Assembly: GCA_032622095.1 (NCBI GenBank)
Contig: CP136069.1
Location: 106,918,278-106,982,277, forward strand
DNA: 64,000 nucleotides
Source of the DNA: Siphonodentalium dalli
Taxonomy: Eukaryota > Mollusca > Scaphopoda > Gadilida > Siphonodentaliidae
Reading direction: 5' to 3'
Shown here: positions 54,491 through 64,000 of the stretch, piece by piece
Numbering within the stretch: the stretch's first letter is position 1
Layout: the number at the start of each line of letters is the position of its first letter
Made by a program: the position numbers and the translations under genes
The notes under the pieces: generated by a model
Told to the model about the DNA's origin: nothing
Databases searched by the model: none
The model's input: only the letters and a program-made list of their open reading frames with translations

Positions 54491-57400
54491 GGATACCTAT
54501 ATATGTTTGTGATGGGGATAACTATAGATGTATGTGGTGGGGATACCTATATATGTATGTGGTGGGCATACCTATATAGGTATTTGGTGGGGATACCTAT
54601 ATATGTATGTGGTGGGGATACCTATATGTGTGTGGTGGGGATACCTATAAGTATGTGGCGGGGATACCTATATGTGTGTGGTGGTGATACCTATAAGTAT
54701 GTGGCGGGGATACCTATATGTGTGTGGTGGTGATACCTATATATGTATGTGGTGGGGATACCTATATATGTGTGTGGTGGGGATACCTATATATGTATGT
54801 GGTGGTGATACCTATATATGTGTGTGGCGGGGATAACAATAGATGTGTATTGTGGGAATACCTATATATGTGTGTGGTGGGGATACCTATAGATCTGTGT
54901 GTGGTGGGGATACTTATATATGTGTGTGGCGGGATACCTATAGATGTATGTGGTGGGGAGACCTATATATGTGTGTGGTGGTGATACCTATATATGTGTG
55001 TGGTGGTGATACCTATATATGTATATGGTGGGGATACCTATAGATGTGTGTGGTGGGGATACCTATATATGTATGTGGCGGGGATACATATATATGTGTG
55101 TGGTGGGGATACCTATATATGTGAGTGGCGGGGATACCTATATATATGTGTGTGGTGGGGATACCTATAGATGTGTGTGGTGGGGATACCTATATATGTA
55201 TGTGGTGGGGAGACCTATATATGTATGTGGTGGGGATACCTATATTTGTATGTGGCGGGGATACCTATATATATGTGTGTGGTGGGGATACCTATATATG
55301 TGTGTGGTGGGGATACCTATATATGTGTGTGGTGGGGATACCTATATATGTATGTGGTGGGGATACCTATATTTGTATGTGGCGGGGATACCTATATATG
55401 TATGTGGTGGGGATACATATATATGTATGTAGTGGGGATACCTATAGATGTGTGTGGTGGGGATACCTATAGATGTGTGTGGTGGGGATACCTATATATG
55501 TATGTGGAGATGATACCTATATATGAATGTGGTGGGGATACCTAAATATGTATGTGGTGGGGATACCTATATATGTGTTTGGTGGGGATACCTATAGATG
55601 TGTGTGGTGGGGATACCTATATATGTGTGTGGTGGGGATACCTATATATGTGTGTGGTGGGGATACCTATAGATGTGTGTGGTGGGGATACCTATATATG
55701 TGTGTGGTGGCGATACCTATATATGTGTGTGGTGGGGATACCTATATATATATGTGTGGTGGGGATCCCTATAGATGTGTATGGTGGGGATACCTATAGA
55801 TGTGTGTGGTGGGGATACCTATAGATGTATGTGTTGGGGATACCTATATATGTATGTGGTGGGGATACCTATAGATGTATGTGGTGGGGATACCTATATA
55901 TGTATGTGGTGGGGATACCTATATATGTATGTGGTGGGGATACCTATATATGTATGTGGTGGGGATACCTATATATGTATGTGGTGGGGATGCCTATAGA
56001 TGTATGTGGTGGGGATACCTATATATGTATGTGGTGGGGATACCTATATATGTGTGTGGTGGGGATACATATAGATGTATGTGATGGGGATACCTATATA
56101 TGTATGTGGTGGGGATACCTATATATGTATGTGGTGGGGATACCTATATATGTATGTGATGGGATACCTATATATGTATGTGGTGGGGATACCTATATAT
56201 GTATATGGTGGGGATACCTATATATGTGTGTGGTGGTGAATCCTATATATGTCTGTGGTGGGGATACCTACATATGTATGTGGCGGGGATACCTATATAT
56301 GTGTGTGGTGGTGATACCTATATATGTGTGTGGTGGGGATACCTATATATGTGTGTGGCGGGGATACCTATATATGTATGTGGTGGGGATACCTATAGAT
56401 GTATGTGGCGGTGATACCTATAGATGTATGTGGTGGGGATAGCTATATATGTATGTGGTGGGGATACCTATATATGTATGTGGTGGGGATACCTATATAT
56501 GTTTGTGATGGGGATACCTATAGATGTATGTGGTGGGGATACCTATATATGTATGTGGTGGGGATACCTATATAAGTATATGGTGGGGATACCTATATAT
56601 GTATGTGGTGGGGATACCTATATGTGTGTGGTGGGGATACCTATAAGTATGTGGCGGGGATACCTATATGTGTGTGGTGGTGATACCTATAAGTATATGG
56701 CGGGGATACCTATATGTGTGTGGTGGTGATACCTATATATGTATGTGGTGGGGATACCTATATATGTGTGTGGTGGGGATACCTATATATGTATGTGGTG
56801 GTGATACCTATATATGTGTGTGGCGGGGATAACAATAGATGTGTATTGTGGGAATACCTATATATGTGTGTGGTGGGGATACCTATAGATCTGTGTGTGG
56901 TGGGGATACATATAGATGTGTGTGGTGGGGATACCTATAGATGTATGTGGTGGGGAGACCTATATATGTGTGTGGTGGTGATACCTATATATGTGTGTGG
57001 TGGTGATACCTATATATGTATATGGTGGGGATACCTATAGATGTGTGTGGTGGAGATACCTATATATGTATGTGGCGGGGATACATATATATGTGTGTGG
57101 CGGGGATACCTATATATATATGTGGTGGTGATACCAATATATGTGTGTGGTGGGGATACCTATAGATGTGTGTGGTGGGGATACCTATATATGTATGTGG
57201 TGGGGAGACCTATATATGTATGTGGTGGGGATACCTATATATGTGAGTGGCGGGGATACCTATATATATGTGTGTGGTGGGGATACCTATATATGTGTGT
57301 GGTGGGGATACCTATATATGTGTGTGGTGGGGATACCTATATATGTATGTGGTGGGGATACATATATATGTATGTGGCGGGGATACCTATATATGTATGT

Positions 57401-59730
57401 GGTGGGGATACATATATATGTATGTAGTGGGGTTACCTATAGATGTGTGTGGTGGGGATACCTATAGATGTGTGTGGTGGGGATACCTATATATGTATGT
57501 GGAGATGATACCTATATATGAATGTGGTGGGGATACCTAAATATGTATGTGGTGGGGATACCTATATATGTGTTTGGTGGGGATACCTATAGATGTGTGT
57601 GGTGGGGATACCTATATATGTGTGTGGTGGGGATACCTATATATGTGTGTGGTGGGGATACCTATAGATGTGTGTGGTTGGGATACCTATATATGTGTGT
57701 GGTGGCGATACCTATATATGTGTGTGGTGGGGATACCTATAGATGTGTGTGGTGAGGATACCTATATATGTGTGTGGCAGGGATACCTATATATGTATGT
57801 GGTGAGGATACCTAAAGATGTGTGTGGTGGGGATACCTATAGATGTGTGTGGTGGGGATACCTATAGATGTATGTGGTGGGGAGACCTATATATGTATGT
57901 GGTGGGGATACCTATATATGTGTGTGGCGGGGATACCTATATATATGTGTGTGGTGGGGATACCTATATATGTGTGTGGTGGGGATACCTATATATGTGT
58001 GTGGTGGGGATACCTATATATGTATGTGGTGGGGATACCTATATATGTATGTGGCGGAGATACCTATATATGTATGTGGTGGGGATACATATAGATGTAT
58101 GTGGTGGTAATACCTATATATGTGTGTGGTGTTGATACCTATATATGTGTGTGGTGGGGATACATATAGATGTATGTGGTGGGGATACCAATATATGTAT
58201 GGGGTGGGGTTACCTATAGATGTATGTGGTAGGGATACATATAGACGTTTGTGGTGGTGATACCTATATATGTGTGTGGTGGGGATACCTATATATGTAT
58301 GTGGTGGGGATACCTATATATGTGTGTGGTGAGGATACCTATAGATTTATGTGGTGGGGATACCTATAGATGTATGTGGTATGTATACCTATAGATGTAT
58401 GTGGTGGTGATACCTATAGATGTATGTGGTGGTAATACCTATAGATGTGTGTGGTGGTGATACCTATAGATGTATGTGGTGGGGATACCTATATATGTGT
58501 TTGGTGAGGATACCTATAGATGTGTGTGGCGGGGATACCTATAGATGTGTGTGGCGGGGATACCTATAGATGTATGTGGTGGGGATACCTATATATGTAT
58601 GTGGTGGGGATACCTATACATGTTGTGGTGGTGATACCTATAGATGTATGTGGTGGTGATACATATAGATGTGTGTGGTGGGGATACCTATAGATGTGTG
58701 TGGTGGGGATACCTATATATGTATGTGGTGGGGATACCTATATATGTGTGTGGTGGGGATACCTATATATGTGTGTGGTGGGGATACATATAGATGAATG
58801 TGGTGGGGATACCTATATATGTGTGTGGTGAGGATACCTATAGATGTGTATGGCGGGGATACCTATAGATGTATGTGGTGGGGATACCTATAGATGTATG
58901 TGGTGGTGATATCTATAGATGTATGTGTTGGTGATACCTATAGATGTATGTGACGGGGATACCTATATATATGTGTGGTGAGGATACCTATATATGTGTG
59001 TGATGAGGATACCTATATGTGTGTGGTGGGGATACCTATATATGTATGTCGTGGGGATACCTATATATGTGTGTGGTGGGGATACCTATATATGTGTGTG
59101 GTGGGGATACCTATAGATGTGTGTGGTGGGGATACCTATATATGTGTGTGGTGGCGATACCTATATATGTGTGTGGTGGGGATACCTATAGATGTGTGTG
59201 GTGAGGATACCTATAAATGTGTGTGGCAGGGATACCTATATATGTATGTTGTGGTGAGGATACCTATAGATGTGTGTGGTGGGGATACCTATAGATGTAT
59301 GTGGTGGGGAGACCTATATATGTATGTGGTGGGGATACCTATATATGTGTGTGGTGGGGATACCTATATATATGTGTGTGGTGGGGATACCTATATATGT
59401 GTGTGGTGGGGATACCTATATATGTGTGTGGTGGGGATACCTATATATGTATGTGGTGGGGATACCTATATATGTATGTGGCGGAGATACCTATATATGT
59501 ATGTGGTGGGGATACATATAGATGTATGTGGTGGTGATACCTATATATGTGAGTGGTGTTGATACCTATATATGTGTGTGGTGGGGATACTTATAGATGT
59601 ATGTGGTGGGGATACCTATATATGTATGTGGTGGGGTTACCTATAGATGTATGTGGTAGGGATACATATAGACGTTTGTGGTGGTGATACCTACATATGT
59701 GTGTGGTGGGGATACCTATATATGTATGTG

Positions 59731-59744
59731 GTGGGGATACCCAC
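59731..59744. repeat. Short perfect hairpin GTGGG-GATA-CCCAC in a 28-bp monomer
   Basis: The array normally reads GTGGGGATACCTATAT. Here it reads GTGGGGATACCCACACTATAT, forming a perfect 5-bp stem (GTGGG with CCCAC) around GATA. The monomer is 28 bp. The homologous site in superunit A (about 36,993) has five G and no CCCAC, so the change is private to B. The + strand has almost no CAC sequence elsewhere. Confidence 0.8.
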
Positions 59745-60589
59745 ACTATATGTGTGTGGTGAGGATACCTACAGATTTGTGTGGCGGGGATACCTATAGC
59801 TTTATGTGGTGGGGATACCTATAGATGTATGTGGTATGTATACCTATATATGTAATTGGTGGTGATACCTATATATGTATGTGGTGGTAATACCTATAGA
59901 TGTGTGTGGTGGTGATACCTATAGATGTATGTGGTGGGGATACCTATATATGTGTGTGGTGAGGATACCTATATATGTGTGTTGCGGGGATACCTATAGA
60001 TGTATGTGGTGGGGATACTTATATATGTATGTGGTGGGGATACCTATAGATGTTGTGGTGGTGATACCTATAGATGTATGTGGTGGTGATACCTATAGAT
60101 GTGTGTGGTGGGGATACCTATATGTGTGTGGTGGGGATACCTATATATGTATGTGGTGGGGATACCTATATATGTGTGTGGTGGGGATACCTATATATGT
60201 GTGTGGTGGGGATACCTCTAGATGTATGTGATGGGGATACCTATATATGTGTGTGGTGAGGATACCTATAGATGTGTGTGGCGGGGATACCTATAGATGT
60301 ATGTGGTGGGGATACCTATAGATGTATGTGGTGGTGATATCTATAGATGTATGTGGTGGTGATACCTACAGATGTATGTGACGGGGATACCTAAAAAATG
60401 TGTGGTGAGGATACCTATATATGTGTGTGATGAGGATACCTATATGTGTGTGGTGGGGATACCTATATATGTATGTCGTGGGGATACCTATATATGTGTG
60501 TGGTGGGGATACCTATATATGTATGTGGTGGTGATACATATAGATGTGTGTGGTGGGGATACCTATAGATGTATGTGGTGGGGATACAT

Positions 60590-63488
60590 ATATATGTATG
60601 TGGTGGTGATACCTATAGATGTATGTGGTGCGGATACCTATATATGAGTGTGGCGGTGATACATATAGATGTGTATGGTGGGGATACCTATAGATGTGAA
60701 TGGTGGGGATACCAATAGATGTATGTGGTGGGGTTACCTATATATGTGTGTGGCGGTGATACATAAAGATGTGTATGGTGGGGATACCTATCTATATATG
60801 TGTGGTGGGGATACCTATAGATGTGTATGGTGGGGATTCCTATAGATGTGTGTGGTGGGGATACCTATAGATGTATGTGTTGGGGATACCTATATATGTA
60901 TGTGGTGGGGATACCTATAGATGTATGTGGTGGGGATACCTATATATGTATGTGGTGGGGATACCTATATATGTATGTGGTGGGGATACCTATATATGTA
61001 TGTGGTGGGGATACCTATATATGTATGTGGTGGGGATACCTATAGATGTATGTGGTGGGGATACCTATATATGTATGTGGTGGGGATACCTATATATGTG
61101 CGTGGTGGGGATACCTATAGTTGTATCATGTATGTGGTGGGGGGTACCTATATATGTGTGTGGTGGGGATACATATAGATGTATGTGATGGGGATACCTA
61201 TATATGTATGTGGTGGGGATACCTATATATGTATGTGGTGGGGATACCTATATATGTATGTGATGGGATACCTATATATGTATGTGGTGGGGATACCTAT
61301 ATATGTGTGTGGTGGTGATACCTATATATGTGGTGGGGATACCTACATAATGTATGTGGCGGGGATACCTATATATGTGTGTGGTGGTGATACCTATATA
61401 TGTGTGTGGTTGGAATACCTATATATGTTTGTGGCGGGGATACCTATATATGTATGTGGTGGGGATACCTATAGATGTATGTGGCGGTGATACCTTTATA
61501 TGTATGTGGTGGGGATAGTTATATATGTATGTGGTGGGGATACCTATATATGTATGTGGTGGGGATACCTATATATGTTTGTGGTGGGGATACCTATAGA
61601 TGTATGTGGTGGGAATACCTATATATGTATGTGGTGGGGATACCTATATATGTATGTGGTGGGGATACTTATATATGTATGTGTTGGGGATACCTATATA
61701 TGTATGTGGTGGTGATACCTATAGATGTGTGTGGTGGGGATACCTATATGTGTGTGGTGGGGATACCTATATGTATGTGGCGGGAATACCTATATGTGTG
61801 TGGTGGTGATACCTATATATGTATGTGGTGGGGATACCTATATATGTGTGTGGTGGGGATACCTATATATGTATGTGGTGGGGATACCTATAGATGTATG
61901 TGGTGGGGATACCTATATATATATGTGGTGGGGATACCTATATATGTGCGTGGTGGGGATACCTATAGATGTATGTGGTGGGGATACCTATAAATGTGTG
62001 TGGTGGGGACACTTTTAGATGTATGTGGTGGGGATACCTATATATGTATGTGGTGGTGATACCTATAGATGTATGTGGTGCGGATACCTATATATGAGTG
62101 TGGCGGTGATACATATAGATGTGTATGGTGGGGATACCTATAGATGTGAATGGTGGGGATACCAATAGATGTATGTGGTGGGGTTACCTATATATGTGTG
62201 TGGCGGTGATACATAAAGATGTGTATGGTGGGGATACCTATCTATATATGTGTGGTGGGGATACCTATAGATGTGTATGGTGGGGATTCCTATAGATGTG
62301 TGTGGTGGGGATACCTATAGATGTATGTGTTGGGGATACCTATATATGTATGTGGTGGGGATACCTATAGATGTATGTGGTGGGGATACCTATATATGTA
62401 TGTGGTGGGGATACCTATATATGTATGTGGTGGGGATACCTATATATGTATGTGGTGGGGATACCTATATATGTATGTGGTGGGGATACCTATAGATGTA
62501 TGTGGTGGGGATACCTATATATGTATGTGGTGGGGATACCTATATATGTGCGTGGTGGGGATACCTATAGATGTATCATGTATGTGGTGGGGGTACCTAT
62601 ATATGTGTGTGGTGGGGATACATATAGATGTATGTGATGGGGATACCTATATATGTATGTGGTGGGGATACCTATATATGTATGTGGTGGGGATACCTAT
62701 ATATGTATGTGATGGGATACATATATATGTATGTGGTGGGGATACCTATATATGTGTGTGGTGGTGATACCTATATATGTGGTGGGGATACCTACATAAT
62801 GTATGTGGCGGGGATACCTATATATGTGTGTGGTGGTGATACCTATATATGTGTGTGGTTGGAATACCTATATATGTTTGTGGCGGGGATACCTATATAT
62901 GTATGTGGTGGGGATACCTATAGATGTATGTGGCGGTGATACCTTTATATGTATGTGGTGGGGATAGTTATATATGTATGTGGTGGGGATACCTATATAT
63001 GTATGTGGTGGGGATACCTATATATGTTTGTGGTGGGGATACCTATAGATGTATGTGGTGGGAATACCTATATATGTATGTGGTGGGGATACCTATATAT
63101 GTATGTGGTGGGGATACTTATATATGTATGTGTTGGGGATACCTATATATGTATGTGGTGGTGATACCTATAGATGTGTGTGGTGGGGATACCTATATGT
63201 GTGTGGTGGGGATACCTATATGTATGTGGCGGGAATACCTATATGTGTGTGGTGGTGATACCTATATATGTATGTGGTGGGGATACCTATATATGTGTGT
63301 GGTGGGGATACCTATATATGTATGTGGTGGGGATACCTATAGATGTATGTGGTGGGGATACCTATATATATATGTGGTGGGGATACCTATATATGTGCGT
63401 GGTGGGGATACCTATAGATGTATGTGGTGGGGATACCTATAAATGTGTGTGGTGGGGACACTTTTAGATGTATGTGGTGGGGATACCT
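60590..63488 (+). repeat. 1,449/1,450-bp tandem duplication, private to superunit B
   Basis: The segment about 60,590-62,039 recurs at 62,040-63,488. GTGAATGG monomers (about 60,697 and 62,147), ATACATAAAGATG (about 60,771 and 62,221), the TATCATG insertion monomer (61,124 and 62,574) and CTACATAATG (about 61,342 and 62,791) all pair. The offset falls from 1,450 to 1,449 after the first copy's GGGGGGTACC near 61,138, which has one more G. Superunit A has this segment once (about 37.9-39.3 kb). Confidence 0.82.
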
Positions 63489-64000
63489 ATATATGTATGT
63501 GGTGGGGATACCTATATATGTATGTGGTGGGGATACCTATAAATGTATGTGATGGGGATACCTATATATGTATGTGGTGGGGTTACCTATAGATGTATGT
63601 GGTAGGGATACATATAGACGTTTGTGGTGGTGATACCTATATATGTGTGTGGTGCGGATACCTATATATGTATGTGGTGGGGATACCTATATATGTGTGT
63701 GGTGAGGATACCTACAGATGTGTGTGGCGGGGATACCTATAGATTTATGTGGTGGGGATACCTATATATGTATGTGGTATGTATACCTATAGATGTATGT
63801 GGTGGTGATACCTATATATGTATGTGGTGGTAATACCTATAGATGTGTGTGGTGGTGATACCTATAGATGTATGTGGTGGGGATACCTATATATGTGTGT
63901 GGTGAGGATACCTATAGATGTGTGTGGCGGGGATACCTATAGATGTGTGTGGCGGGGATACCTATATATGTATGTGGTGGGGATACCTATATATGTATGT

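Larger units (their letters stand above)
1..64000 (+). repeat. 25-bp minisatellite/satellite array, whole window
   Basis: The whole window is a head-to-tail array of a 25-bp monomer, always in the same orientation. The monomer has three parts: a G block GGTGGGG, a short ATACC, and a T/A-alternating stretch ending ATGTATGT. Most monomers are exactly 25 bp; rarer classes of 22-24, 27, 28, 31 and 32 bp occur. With the first G of GGTGGGG as position 1, frequent variants are 3 T to C, 5 G to A, 6 G to T, 12 C to A, 17 T to G and 22 A to G. Less frequent ones are 1 G to C, 2 G to A or T, 8 A to T, 9 T to G, 11 C to G or A, 13 T to A and 24 G to T or A. No unique sequence interrupts the array, and neither edge is in the window, so its true length is unknown. 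I do not recognise it as a named satellite family. Function, if any, is unknown; a structural or heterochromatic role is only an inference from its size. Confidence 0.98.
42846..64000 (+). repeat. Superunit B (partial, runs off the window)
   Basis: This is the second copy of superunit A. It is interrupted early by the second arm of the 3,108-bp duplication and resumes about 45,954. The window end at 64,000 corresponds to about 39,835 in superunit A, so roughly 3 kb of this copy should lie beyond the edge. Whether a third superunit follows cannot be seen. Its own insertions are the 1,796-, 349- and 1,449-bp duplications. It has single copies where A has the 1,501-bp (23.6-26.6 kb) and 2,770-bp (30.3-35.8 kb) tandem duplications. 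Confidence 0.8.

Noticed and set aside
1-64000. CRISPR array
   Set aside because: The 25-bp repeats are directly adjacent with no unique spacers, no leader and no cas genes.
1-64000. Telomeric repeat array
   Set aside because: No TTAGGG-type or other short telomeric unit is visible; the unit is 25 bp with ATACC and TA-alternating parts. A subtelomeric location remains possible but is not shown.
1-64000. Canonical G-quadruplex in every monomer
   Set aside because: Each monomer has one GG and one GGGG run separated by T, then about 18 bases to the next G block. This does not satisfy the usual four runs of three G with short loops. Only the 13-G run at 14,062 is a good local candidate.
1-64000. 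TATA-box promoters in every monomer (CTATATAT)
   Set aside because: The motif is inherent to the repeat and recurs every 25 bp without initiator, gene or other promoter context.
1-64000. Chi-like recombination site (TGTGGTGG resembles GCTGGTGG)
   Set aside because: It matches only six of eight bases, and the bacterial chi sequence has no established role in eukaryotic satellites.
1-64000. Transposon, retroelement or viral insertion
   Set aside because: I found no stretch that leaves the 25-bp pattern for more than a few bases, and no terminal repeats or conserved protein motifs in any frame.
1-64000. tRNA, rRNA or other structured RNA gene
   Set aside because: No conserved tRNA or rRNA signature is present; apparent stems arise from the repeated GG-GATA-CC quasipalindrome.
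1-64000. Single regular higher-order period for the whole array
   Set aside because: Marker monomers recur at many different spacings (753 bp to about 14 kb), so no one period fits; the structure is nested and mosaic.

Overview
The window contains no gene that I can support. All 64,000 bases are one uninterrupted tandem array (minisatellite or satellite) with a 25-bp monomer, about 2,560 copies, running off both ends of the window. In + orientation the monomer is a G block (GGTGGGG), then ATACC, then an alternating T/A stretch that runs into ATGTATGT. By hand count the consensus is 8 G, 2 C, 6 A and 9 T, so it is 40% GC with strong strand asymmetry (G:C 4:1, G+T 68%). I found no transposon, unique sequence, RNA gene, telomere repeat or CRISPR spacer in it. 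A long homogeneous array like this points to a eukaryote with a large, repeat-rich chromosome region such as subtelomere, pericentromere or interstitial heterochromatin. Positions alternating between TG, CG and CA resemble decay of methylated CpG, which fits a vertebrate or plant. I cannot name the species or chromosome.

The interesting content is above the monomer level. Monomers differ at a few favoured positions (numbered from the first G of GGTGGGG: 3 T/C, 5 G/A, 6 G/T, 12 C/A, 17 T/G, 22 A/G) and by small length changes. The order of variants forms a barcode that shows nested duplications. Layout: (1) 1-9,640 is a ~3.19-kb higher-order unit: copy 1 at 1-3,191, copy 2 at 3,192-7,752 enlarged by an internal 1,370-bp duplication, and a partial copy 3 from 7,753. 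(2) 9,130-12,650 is a pair of arms offset by 1,954 bp, with a 424-bp tandem duplication between them. (3) 12,345-20,150 is two copies of a ~3.9-kb unit. (4) 19,926-42,845 is a ~22.9-kb superunit (A). (5) From 42,846 to the window end the same superunit repeats (B). Superunit A carries duplications not seen in B (1,501, 753 and 2,770 bp). B carries its own (1,796, 349 and 1,449 bp). A 3,108-bp tandem duplication straddles the A/B junction (about 40,630-46,840).

Many + strand open frames of 60-238 codons exist, but they are arithmetic by-products. The monomer has no stop on the + strand, and 25 is 1 modulo 3, so all three frames read the same 25-residue cycle. None is annotated as a gene. All offsets come from matching variant order by eye. 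Boundaries are good to roughly one or two monomers unless stated otherwise, and no alignment, identity calculation or database search was run.
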